NCBI GenBank assembly: GCA_964591275.1
Contig: CAZQAE010000115.1
Location: forward strand, 1 to 12,265
Source of the DNA: G963674685 sp964591275
Lineage (GTDB): Bacteria > Lernaellota > Lernaellaia > JACKCT01
DNA length: 12,265 nucleotides
Direction of reading: 5' to 3'
Positions 5,318 through 12,020 of this stretch are shown here, piece by piece (the first letter of the stretch is position 1; the number at the start of each line of letters is the position of its first letter). Under the pieces are notes generated by a model, which searched no databases, was not told the origin of the DNA, and was given only the letters and a program-made list of their open reading frames with translations. The translations under genes were made by a program, and so were the position numbers.

Positions 5318-6775
5318 ATGAAATCGATTAGCCTGATTTTTTCCGTCGCACTGATCGGAATTTTCCTTGCGACTCCTTCGCTGACTTTCGCCGACGCAAA
5401 CCAGGGAATTTTGACGCCTGCTCTTGCCGCAGCCGGGCCGAATGCCGTGACGCGTTTCATCAGCCTTTCGCCGGGTGAGCTTTTGGGGAACTACGAAGCC
5501 GCCGTGCGGGAAAACGGAGCGCAGGGCGGCGGGCGGCGCCTGGTTAGCGTGCATTTGAATGTGCCGGCATTTACCGCAGGCGACTGGACGCGCTTTAGGA
5601 GGCCAAACGGGGCTGTTTCGTGGCGCACAGCCATCAAATCCGACGGGGCTTTTTTTCTTCGACCGCATTTCGCATACATTTCCGAGGACACGCAGGTATT
5701 CGTATATGGGGTGAGCGACGAATTGGCTTCGCTCGCGCATCGAACGGTCACGGCCCTCAGCGACGACTTCTGGGGTCCCATCGCCGATGGAGACATTCTT
5801 TTCATTGAGGTGATCTCCGATGCGGTTCCGGAACTTATTGTTGATAAAATCAGTCACGGAATCCAACCAATTCTGCCGACGGCAAAGGAAGCCGGATGCT
5901 ATCTGGACCCAAGTTGTTACCCGGAATGGGATGATATTAAAAGCGGCGTAGGCCTTTTGTATATCGATTCCCTGTTCGGCGGCGGCATGTGCACCGGCAG
6001 CCTCCTGGCGGACCGAGGCCGGACCGGGCAGCCCTGGTTTCTGACGGCGAATCACTGCCTGAGCAATCAATGGCAGGCTGACGGCGTTATCGTTTACTGG
6101 AATTATGACACGGACACGTGCAATGGGCAGGCTCCGGGTTATCAAGGGCTTCCCACATCGAGCGGCGCCGATTTGAAGGGCCACGGCTTTATGTCGGACT
6201 TTTCCTTTATGTTGCTCGACGAGGCGCCCCCGCAGGGAACGACCTACCTGGGCTGGTCCATTGATCCGCTGGAGGCGAGCGACGAGATCATCGCCGTGCA
6301 TCATCCCGATGTCGCATGGAAGCGAATCACCTTTGGCAATATTGTCAATACCAATGGGAATTTCTGGGAAGTCCGCTATTCGGAAAGCTCCACGGAGGGC
6401 GGCTCCTCCGGGTGCCCGCTCTTCAACGCGGACAGGGAAGTGATCGGGCAGCTTTACGGCGGCACCGCCGGGTGTGACCGCATGAACGCCACGGATACAT
6501 ATGGTAAATTCATGGTGTCCTGGGATCTGGCCATTGGCAATTTTCTGAATAACGGCGACGCGGTGGACGACGACTGGTACGCCGATGACGATGACGATAT
6601 TGAAGATGACGATGGTGACGATGACGATGGTGACGACGACGGTGACGACGACTGGGTCGATGACGATATAGATGATGATACGGATGATGACGACACTGGC
6701 GACGATGACCTCCAGGCCGATGACGACGACGATGATGATGACGATGACGACACGGGAGGCGGATGCGGTTGTTAA
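5318..6775 (+). CDS. Secreted lysyl-endopeptidase-like serine protease with Asp-rich tail ending GCGC
   Basis: A 485-residue secreted preproenzyme. A Sec signal peptide covers about 1-25 (cleavage near LTFA/DAN). A propeptide-like region runs to about 190. The catalytic domain (about 194-412) follows the Achromobacter lysyl endopeptidase pattern: CTGSLL (225-230), FLTANHC with His246, VYWNYDTDTC (259-268), SDF with Asp294, AVHHPDVAWKRI (326-337), GGSSGCP with Ser364, GQLYGG (377-382) and ATDTYG with Asp393. Asp393 appears to align with the aspartate that sets Lys specificity in that enzyme, so cleavage after Lys is likely but unproven. Cys366 stands where the relative has serine. Residues 417-485 form a tail with 45 Asp, broken by G, W, I, T and V, ending TGGGCGC with no transmembrane segment after it. 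I chose ATG 5318 because GGAGAG lies 8 nt upstream and the signal peptide then starts properly. In-frame ATGs at 5288 and 5297 fit less well. Confidence 0.88.
   Translation: MKSISLIFSVALIGIFLATPSLTFADANQGILTPALAAAGPNAVTRFISLSPGELLGNYEAAVRENGAQGGGRRLVSVHLNVPAFTAGDWTRFRRPNGAVSWRTAIKSDGAFFLRPHFAYISEDTQVFVYGVSDELASLAHRTVTALSDDFWGPIADGDILFIEVISDAVPELIVDKISHGIQPILPTAKEAGCYLDPSCYPEWDDIKSGVGLLYIDSLFGGGMCTGSLLADRGRTGQPWFLTANHCLSNQWQADGVIVYWNYDTDTCNGQAPGYQGLPTSSGADLKGHGFMSDFSFMLLDEAPPQGTTYLGWSIDPLEASDEIIAVHHPDVAWKRITFGNIVNTNGNFWEVRYSESSTEGGSSGCPLFNADREVIGQLYGGTAGCDRMNATDTYGKFMVSWDLAIGNFLNNGDAVDDDWYADDDDDIEDDDGDDDDGDDDGDDDWVDDDIDDDTDDDDTGDDDLQADDDDDDDDDDDTGGGCGC
6566..6772 (+). repeat. GAY-rich low-complexity tract encoding the poly-Asp tail
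   Basis: This stretch is dominated by GAC and GAT codons, with occasional GGT, GGC, ACN, TGG and ATH codons. The two Asp codons alternate irregularly, so the coding content is retained without a pure trinucleotide repeat. It creates poly-Ser and His/Arg-rich readings on the other frames that are artefacts. Confidence 0.7.
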
Positions 6776-6801
6776 ACCTGAAAGGCGGATGGACAGTCCA
6801 G

Positions 6802-6894
6802 ATGATCAAGGCGCTATTGCTCTTTGTGATCGCCGCCGCCGCATTGATCTTCGCCGCCGCCGGGGATGTGTCGTTTCTATACGAGGCATTTTGA
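6802..6894 (+). CDS. Possible 30-residue single-pass membrane peptide
   Basis: A short frame starting ATG ATC AAG encodes MIKALLLFVIAAAALI followed by FAAAGDVSFLYEAF and TGA. It has a positively charged start, about 17 hydrophobic residues spanning the membrane, and a short acidic and aromatic end. It lies 26 bp after the protease stop and 86 bp before trmD. GGCGGA (6784-6789) and GGA (6790-6792) are loose ribosome-binding candidates. The composition is typical of real small membrane proteins, but in GC-rich DNA short hydrophobic frames also occur by chance. It matches no family I recognise. Confidence 0.4.
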   Translation: MIKALLLFVIAAAALIFAAAGDVSFLYEAF

Positions 6895-6980
6895 TACCCG
6901 CGTTGCGGCATCGTCCTTAGATATGATTATTCAGTAATTTCTCGACTTCACTCGAAACGATAGGGTTGGCAGTTGGCTTG

Positions 6981-8072
6981 ATGCGTTTTCACATCATCAC
7001 CATATTTCCCGGGTACTTCGATTCGCCTCTTTCGGTCGGCGTGCTGTCCAGGGCGCTCAAAGACGGAATTATTTCCGTAGAGACTGCGGACTTGCGGAAT
7101 TATTCAACCGATGCGCATCGCCGCGTGGACGATTATTCTTTTGGCGGCGGCGCGGGCATGGTGATGAAGCCCGAACCGGCGGTTAAAGCCATCAAAGAAG
7201 CTCGTGCGGCGAATCCTGACGCTCGCGTTTATGCCATGTCTCCCGGCGGGCAATTGCTCACCGACGATCTCGCCAGGCAATTGGCGACCGACAAGGGGCT
7301 TATCCTTCTTTGCGGACGCTACGAAGGCATCGACCAGCGCGTGATCGATCATTATTGCGACGGCGAATTGTCGGTGGGAAATTACGTCCTTTCGGGAGGA
7401 GAGGCGGCGGCGCTGTGCGTGGTGGATGCTGTCGCCAGGCAGATACCCGGCGTTGTCGGCAAAGAGGAAAACATTGCCACGGACTCCTTTAGCGCCGGGC
7501 TGAAACATCCGGTTTATACTCGTCCCGAGGATTTTGAGGGACGCACAGCGCCCGCGACGCTTCTATCGGGCGATCAGAAGCGAATCGATGCGTGGCGCAG
7601 GCGGGAGGCTCTGATGAGGACCAAAAAATGCAGGCCGGAACAAATCCTTGAAGCGGGACGCCACAAGGTGATGTTGGAGTTCGACAATACGCCAGCGCTC
7701 GTTCCGATAGCATTTTCAAAAACGATCCTTCAATACGGCATCGCCGGCGCAGTGTTGATCTCCGGCGATGCGGACCAGCGCAAAAGCTTTCGCGAATGCC
7801 GCCCGGGCAAAACGCTTTCGGCTCCCACAAAAAAAGAAGCGGATCGCAAGATCGAAAAGATCATCGGCGATTTTGACCGCCTGCCCATTGATGCAAAAAA
7901 TCTGGAGACCTCGGAAACCTCCCATCGTCAGCTCATCAAACTGCTGCGCAAAGACAGAGGCGCGGTTCTGACGATTAACGCCATAGCCGGGCGCGACAAG
8001 GTGGACGCGATCATCCGCCTGTCGATTCTGTTGACGACCGTTTTGGATATCAAAGGAAGCAAAACGAGTTAA
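6981..8072 (+). CDS. trmD: tRNA (guanine37-N1)-methyltransferase TrmD with extra C-terminal domain
   Basis: TrmD methylates N1 of G37 in tRNAs reading CNN codons, using SAM held in a trefoil knot, and protects the reading frame. Residues 1 to about 228 are full-length TrmD: RFHIITIFPGYF (2-13), FGGGAGMVMKPEP (54-66), YAMSPGGQLL (84-93), LLCGRYEGIDQRVID (109-123), SVGNYVLSGGE (131-141), Arg153, ATDSF with Asp168 (probable catalytic base) and HPVYTRPEDFEG (176-187). Two positions differ from consensus: GDY reads GNY (133-135) and SGNH reads SGDQ (196-199). The protein continues to 363 residues, against about 230-250 for normal TrmD. The 229-363 extension contains FSKTILQYGIAGAVLISGDA (245-264) and ends in a helix-like segment, and I cannot assign it with confidence. 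I chose ATG 6981 because TrmD begins at this motif. An in-frame TTG at 6966 would add five residues. The stop codon abuts the ribosome-binding site of the next gene. Confidence 0.93.
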   Translation: MRFHIITIFPGYFDSPLSVGVLSRALKDGIISVETADLRNYSTDAHRRVDDYSFGGGAGMVMKPEPAVKAIKEARAANPDARVYAMSPGGQLLTDDLARQLATDKGLILLCGRYEGIDQRVIDHYCDGELSVGNYVLSGGEAAALCVVDAVARQIPGVVGKEENIATDSFSAGLKHPVYTRPEDFEGRTAPATLLSGDQKRIDAWRRREALMRTKKCRPEQILEAGRHKVMLEFDNTPALVPIAFSKTILQYGIAGAVLISGDADQRKSFRECRPGKTLSAPTKKEADRKIEKIIGDFDRLPIDAKNLETSETSHRQLIKLLRKDRGAVLTINAIAGRDKVDAIIRLSILLTTVLDIKGSKTS

Positions 8073-8085
8073 GGAGCCGCCATTG
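8071..8085 (+). promoter_or_regulatory. Strong ribosome-binding site deciding a TTG start
   Basis: AAGGAG (8071-8076) is followed by a 6-nt spacer and TTG (8083-8085). It overlaps the last two bases of the trmD stop codon. No ATG or GTG lies in frame at a better distance, so the TTG is the likely start and the two genes are probably translationally coupled. Confidence 0.7.
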
Positions 8086-9741
8086 GCGAGCACGAACAAT
8101 CGCACGGGCCTTAAAATCATTTATTTGTGCCTTGCCTTCGCCGGCCTTTTCTACCTGGCTTTCGACGCGAACCGGGACATCAACATATACGACGAAGGCG
8201 TCGCCGTTTACGGCGCGCAGCGCGTGATCAGCGGCGAACTCCCCTATAGGGATTTCTGGACAATGTATCCGCCGGGGAATTTCTACCTGCTGGCCGCGCT
8301 TTTGAAAATCTTCGGAAACACTCTGGCCACAGCGCGCATCTGGTCCGTCGTGGTCATGTGGATGCTTGTGATCGGCGCGGGCTTTCTGGCGCGGCGAATA
8401 TCCAATCCGCTCGGCGTCCTGGTCGCTTCCGGAATTGTGATGACGGCGGCAGGATCATACGGCTTTTACGCGCAGCCTGTTCCCACCGCGCTTGTCCTCA
8501 GTCTGGCGGCCGCATTTTTTCTCATGCGCTATCTGGAAAATCTGCGTATCAGAAATCTTTGGCTGTCCGGTATTTTCATCGGCCTGGCAACGCTCGTCCG
8601 TCATGATGTCGGCTTTTATGTTTTTCTCGCGCATCTTTTCATCCTCATTCCCTTCCATCTCTTCATTTTGATTCCCGCCAATGTGAAAACAGCGTCCAAG
8701 GGGACGCAAACCATCAAAGGGATCGCGCCGCTTGCCTGCGGGATACTCGCCATCGTCATGCCCGCCGCCATCATCATGGCCGTGTTCATTCCGATCCGGG
8801 AGATGATAGACTGCCTGATTTTCTTCCCGCTTAAAGTTTACCCCAAAGTTCGCGCCCTGCCTTATCCCTCGATTCTGCCCGATCTCGGCATCATCACAGA
8901 AGGCGGCGCGAGCGCATATCTGGCTGCCTGCGCCAAGCGACTGCCCTTTTATTTTCCTCTGGGCGTGTATATCGCCAGCGCTTTTCGATTGTTTCGCGAG
9001 GCGAAAAAGAATCCTGAAAAATCCAGGAGTTCTGAAACCCGCATCATTGTTTTCCTGATCTTTCTCGGGTTGTTTCTCCACTACATGACAATCATTCGTT
9101 CCGCGCCGCCAAACCTGCTGCCGACCACGATCCCGGCCGCCGTGCTCTTTGCACACCTCGTTTCGAAAATCGGGAAATTGTCCAAAAAAAGCCTTGGATA
9201 TTGGATCATCGCCGTATGCCTGCTGACGGCCCTGACGGCACCGCCGCTACGCGGCAAAGCTTATGCTCTGAAGCTCAGGTTGACGGGTCATCCGTGGCAT
9301 GGATTCACCATCGAAAAAGGCGCTGGGATTCTTTGGGACGAGCGCACGCCGGATTATGAAAAGGCGATTCGCTTTGTCCGGAAACACACGGATGAAAACG
9401 AAAAGATACTTGTCGCCAATGAAAGAAACGACCGGATTTTCATCAATGATGTTCTTTTCTATTTTCTTGCCGACAGGCCTTCGTGCACCAAATTCCACGA
9501 ACTCCATCCGGGGCTTGCAACTACGCATGAAGTGCAAAATCGGATAGCGGGCGAAATCGAGTCGAAGCGGGTTCGCGCCGTTGTCTTGCGCCGGGAGGAA
9601 TATTCCGAATCACCGGGAGTCGATGGAGCGCGGTTGCTGGATGATTATATCCAACAAAACTTCGCCTTGGCCAAGCGCTTCGGTGATTATTCCATTTGGC
9701 TTCGGCAGCCCGTCACAATCGGTGAATCACTCGCGCAGTAA
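8083..9741 (+). CDS. GT-C fold membrane glycosyltransferase (PMT_2/ArnT-like)
   Basis: A 552-residue polytopic inner-membrane protein of the dolichyl/polyprenyl-phosphate sugar transferase type. After the first helix (about 11-27) comes the family's first-loop signature NIYDEGVAVYGAQRVISGE (34-52) with the catalytic-type pair Asp37-Glu38, then YRDFWTMYPPGNFY (55-68) and GLATLVRHDVGFYVF (167-181), the usual arrangement for GT39/GT83 relatives. A soluble C-terminal domain from about 395 ends in DDYIQQNFALAKRFGDYSIWL, typical of this class. It probably transfers a lipid-linked sugar to a periplasmic acceptor; neither can be named from sequence. It starts at TTG with AAGGAG 6 nt upstream and follows trmD by 10 bp, so the two are likely co-transcribed. 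It equals the - strand GT-C gene in length but is clearly divergent from it. Confidence 0.82.
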   Translation: MASTNNRTGLKIIYLCLAFAGLFYLAFDANRDINIYDEGVAVYGAQRVISGELPYRDFWTMYPPGNFYLLAALLKIFGNTLATARIWSVVVMWMLVIGAGFLARRISNPLGVLVASGIVMTAAGSYGFYAQPVPTALVLSLAAAFFLMRYLENLRIRNLWLSGIFIGLATLVRHDVGFYVFLAHLFILIPFHLFILIPANVKTASKGTQTIKGIAPLACGILAIVMPAAIIMAVFIPIREMIDCLIFFPLKVYPKVRALPYPSILPDLGIITEGGASAYLAACAKRLPFYFPLGVYIASAFRLFREAKKNPEKSRSSETRIIVFLIFLGLFLHYMTIIRSAPPNLLPTTIPAAVLFAHLVSKIGKLSKKSLGYWIIAVCLLTALTAPPLRGKAYALKLRLTGHPWHGFTIEKGAGILWDERTPDYEKAIRFVRKHTDENEKILVANERNDRIFINDVLFYFLADRPSCTKFHELHPGLATTHEVQNRIAGEIESKRVRAVVLRREEYSESPGVDGARLLDDYIQQNFALAKRFGDYSIWLRQPVTIGESLAQ

Positions 9742-9785
9742 ATCGAAAGTCGCCAAAATGAGAAGGAAAGGGCGTCAGGTTAATC

Positions 9786-9930
9786 GCGGGAGGCATGGAC
9801 AAGACATTGTGAGCGTTAGCGAACAGTGCTTGTCCGTGTCTTGTTTATCTTAAAGCAATTTATAATACATCAAACACGGACAAGCGCCCTCACAGAGCTT
9901 CGGGCCGAGAAGCTTGTCCATGCCACCCGC
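9786..9930. repeat. Two REP-like hairpins in mirror orientation (BIME-like element)
   Basis: Outer arms GCGGGAGGCATGGACAAG (9786-9803) and CTTGTCCATGCCACCCGC (9913-9930) are inverted copies matching at 17 of 18 positions. Inner arms GCTTGTCCGTGT (9828-9839) and ACACGGACAAGC (9874-9885) match 12 of 12. Each half forms its own hairpin: GGCATGGACAAG pairs with CTTGTCCGTGT (left), and the right half is the same unit reversed. Both loops contain TGTGAG when read in the same sense. An AT-rich centre (9840-9873) separates the halves. This is the architecture of bacterial interspersed mosaic elements made of REP units, which are mobilised by RAYT transposases. No RAYT gene is in the window. Confidence 0.75.
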
Positions 9931-9998
9931 AAAACTTGTGGAAACCAAGAGGCGTTTTTAAGAAATGTCTACACAGAAGCTGAAACAAAAAGGCTTAA

Positions 9999-10030
9999 CT
10001 TAGTGCCATTCATGCCAGTCGCCATATTTC
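9999..10030 (+). repeat. Dispersed 32-bp repeat, copy B
   Basis: This copy matches 298-329 at 26 of 32 positions, with the identical core TTCATGCCAGTC at 10009-10020. It lies about 46 bp before the SGNH hydrolase start; copy A lies about 105 bp before lgt. Confidence 0.5.
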
Positions 10031-10075
10031 AATGCCGCTATCGATTTCGACCGGTTTGAATGCTAGAGTCTTGAA

Positions 10076-11131
10076 ATGAGCAATATCAACAAGCTCACTA
10101 AGAAAGTTACATTTTCCATTTTTGCCGTCGTCTTTGTTCTTTTCGCCGCTGAAGGCGCGTTTCGCCTCATCTATCGAGCCGCAAAGGGACCCGCCGGGTA
10201 CGATGAACTGGCGCGCTACGCTAAAAGCGGCAGCCAGGGCATGATCCACAACTTTCGCGCTCATCCACAATATCTTTATACTTTCCAGCCGTCGCCGCCG
10301 CGTATCGGCGAGACCGGTTTCACCGGGCCAATGCCGGAAATTCCGAAAGCACCCGGCGAACTGAGAATCATCGTTCTCGGCGACTCCACAAGCGCCGGCG
10401 AACACGCTTGGCCAGCGCGCCTGACGCGCCTGTTGAAAGCAAACGGCGTCCACAAAGCAGCCGTAGCCAATCTGGCAATCCCCGGTTATACGAGCAGGGA
10501 GGGTTTGAACGTATTGCGTCATCTCGGCCTGGCGCTGGACCCGGATATTGTCATTGCCGCCTTCGGGCACAATGATTTGCAGGCGGGGATGTACGCCGGC
10601 TTCAAGGCGAATTATTCGCACTTTAGAAAACCTTTTGCTCCGCCGTCCGACGCCGGACTCCGCGACCTGTTCGACCGCTGGTGCACGCGCCGTATTTTTC
10701 TTTATGCCTTCACGCGGCGTCAAAAAGGCCTGCCTCCTTTGATGGGATACCGGCTTGACGATTATATCCTCTGGCGCAAGGCGCAACTTTTGGACCAGCC
10801 AAATTTCGGAGGCGAATTTGCCGCCGCCTTTTCAGACCATATGAACAGTATTGTGGACGAGGCCCGAAACGCCGGAGCAACAGCCGTGTTGATGACGACG
10901 CCATGGTGCTTTGACAAATGCCCGTCGCAATCCAAAGCGATATTGCGCGATGGCTTGAAAGTCGTGAACGGGATTATCCGGGCTGTCGATGAGGCTCTTG
11001 TGATAGATCTTGACGCTCAACTTTCCGGTCGATGTGAGCTGTTTATGGATCACATCCACGCAACGCCACTGGGAGACGATATGCGAGCCGGAATCATTTA
11101 TCGAGCTTTAGCCAAGTCTGAAATTTTCTAA
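10076..11131 (+). CDS. Membrane-anchored SGNH/GDSL-family hydrolase
   Basis: A 351-residue protein with one N-terminal membrane helix (about 9-27), placing the rest in the periplasm. The four SGNH blocks are visible: GDST with nucleophile Ser104 (LGDSTSAG, 101-108), the oxyanion glycine Gly137 in NLAIPGY (132-138), GHND with Asn166 (164-167), and DHIH with Asp325 and His328 (325-328). GETGFTGP (78-85) resembles the GFRG segment that precedes the catalytic domain in many membrane-attached members. The family hydrolyses or transfers ester-linked acyl groups, often on cell-surface glycans. Given the two GT-C genes nearby, O-acetyl or acyl turnover on an envelope glycan is a reasonable inference, but no substrate is shown. 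The ATG at 10076 has no strong Shine-Dalgarno. The gene converges on the putative lipoprotein gene with only 6 bp between stop codons. Confidence 0.85.
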   Translation: MSNINKLTKKVTFSIFAVVFVLFAAEGAFRLIYRAAKGPAGYDELARYAKSGSQGMIHNFRAHPQYLYTFQPSPPRIGETGFTGPMPEIPKAPGELRIIVLGDSTSAGEHAWPARLTRLLKANGVHKAAVANLAIPGYTSREGLNVLRHLGLALDPDIVIAAFGHNDLQAGMYAGFKANYSHFRKPFAPPSDAGLRDLFDRWCTRRIFLYAFTRRQKGLPPLMGYRLDDYILWRKAQLLDQPNFGGEFAAAFSDHMNSIVDEARNAGATAVLMTTPWCFDKCPSQSKAILRDGLKVVNGIIRAVDEALVIDLDAQLSGRCELFMDHIHATPLGDDMRAGIIYRALAKSEIF

Positions 11132-11137
11132 ATACGA

Positions 11138-11845
11138 TTACGGCATTTTCGGCGCCGGCGCACTTTCGGTTGGCCCCGAAGCTTCGGGTTGGGGCGGATT
11201 AATGGGCGCGTCAGTCGTCGTTCCTTGCTTTTCTTTGGCGGTTTCAGCTCCGGGCTTCGGTTCCACTTTCTTGATCTTCATCTGAACCTTGCCTTTTTCG
11301 GGACCGAACTTCGCGCCGGGGAGTATCGCCGGAATTCCGGGATTAGCCCCTTTCGCGTCCTTGAGGTACCGAAGTGAAAAAATCTTCCACTTTTGGTTTA
11401 GGCGAGAGATGAAGTTGATTTCCAGATTGATTTTTTTTATGCCGCCGCCATCAGGATACTCCGCAATAATGGTTGACCCTCTATAGAGGGCGTATTGATC
11501 TTTGGATATAACTTCCCGGCCCAGCTTGAAAACGACGAACTTTAGTGGTTTGCCGAGGAGTTCCCGGTTTTTAATCTGAAAATCCCGGAGTACAAATTGC
11601 TGGTAAACGGTGAATCCCTGCTTGTTGTTGAGCTTCGCAAAGGGCCGAAGGTCGTCTTTAGTCAATAAAAGCGATGTAAACAGGTCGTTATTCTTGGTGG
11701 ATACCGCTTGAAGATACTTCTGGGCCAGTTCCTCCGTGCTGTCGCAACCAACCGTCTCCGGGCGGGTTTTGCGGCAACCACCGCAGGATGCAAATGAAAA
11801 AACGATTATGGCTAAAATGGAATAGAAGAGAACGCGTTTATGCAT
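11138..11845 (-). CDS. Putative lipoprotein with Pro/Lys-rich tail
   Basis: A 235-residue protein of unknown function. It begins with a type II-like signal, a basic start, a hydrophobic stretch (5-18) and SFASC with Cys21 as probable lipidation site; -3 is Phe, so the lipobox is acceptable but not classic. Cys24 and Cys34 follow in CGGC and VGC. Residues 36-165 form one compact domain: EELAQKYLQAVSTKNNDLF, then a series of strands ending in KWKIFSLRYL. This helix-then-strand pattern recalls NTF2-like folds, but that is only an impression. Residues from about 170 on are rich in Pro, Lys, Glu and Ala, like a disordered envelope linker. GAGG sits 7 nt before the ATG and a promoter candidate lies upstream. 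The encoded Lgt would be its modifying enzyme. Confidence 0.75.
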   Translation of the reverse strand: MHKRVLFYSILAIIVFSFASCGGCRKTRPETVGCDSTEELAQKYLQAVSTKNNDLFTSLLLTKDDLRPFAKLNNKQGFTVYQQFVLRDFQIKNRELLGKPLKFVVFKLGREVISKDQYALYRGSTIIAEYPDGGGIKKINLEINFISRLNQKWKIFSLRYLKDAKGANPGIPAILPGAKFGPEKGKVQMKIKKVEPKPGAETAKEKQGTTTDAPINPPQPEASGPTESAPAPKMP

Positions 11846-11877
11846 TGAAAACCTCGTGTATTTCGTTCGCCCCGCAT

Positions 11878-11906
11878 TTTGTATCCATATTTGGATTGAA
11901 AATCAA
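11878..11906 (-). promoter_or_regulatory. Candidate promoter for the lipoprotein gene
   Basis: On the - strand TTGATT (11901-11906) and TACAAA (11878-11883) are spaced by 17 bp, each 4/6 to the sigma70 consensus. They lie about 32 bp before the ATG, between the upstream terminator and the gene. Consensus match only. Confidence 0.4.
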
Positions 11907-11941
11907 GAAATCTTCCTAAAGGCATTAACACCCAAAACCGG

Positions 11942-11987
11942 CACAGAACAAACGAAGCCCCGATGCCATATGGGCGCCGGGGCTTCG
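11942..11987 (-). terminator. Rho-independent terminator of the GCGC-tailed gene
   Basis: CGAAGCCCCG (11953-11962) and CGGGGCTTCG (11978-11987) form a perfect 10-bp GC-rich stem, with further pairing in the loop (GCC/GGC around ATAT). On the - strand it is followed by TTTGTTCTGTG, a T-rich run. It lies 33 bp after the stop codon at 12021. Confidence 0.8.
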
Positions 11988-12020
11988 CGGTCACTTGAAA
12001 TAAATCAGGCGATTCGGCGA

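Larger units (their letters stand above)
9742..10075. other. Repeat-bearing intergenic region
   Basis: No gene is supported in this 334-bp gap. It holds a mirrored pair of REP-like hairpins (9786-9930), an imperfect CTTG/CAAG hairpin (about 9935-9949), copy B of the 32-bp dispersed repeat (9999-10030) and the presumed leader of the SGNH hydrolase gene, where I see no convincing promoter. Confidence 0.6.

Noticed and set aside
5207..6304. 365-codon open frame antisense to the protease
   Set aside because: It mirrors the protease reading frame and shows no motif or ribosome-binding site.
6454..6911. Poly-Ser and His/Arg-rich antisense frames
   Set aside because: They are artefacts of the GAY-codon tract that encodes the poly-Asp tail.
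6789..6920. Arg-rich frame after the protease (MDSPDDQG...)
   Set aside because: It overlaps the more plausible hydrophobic 30-codon frame and looks like an out-of-frame reading of GC-rich codons.
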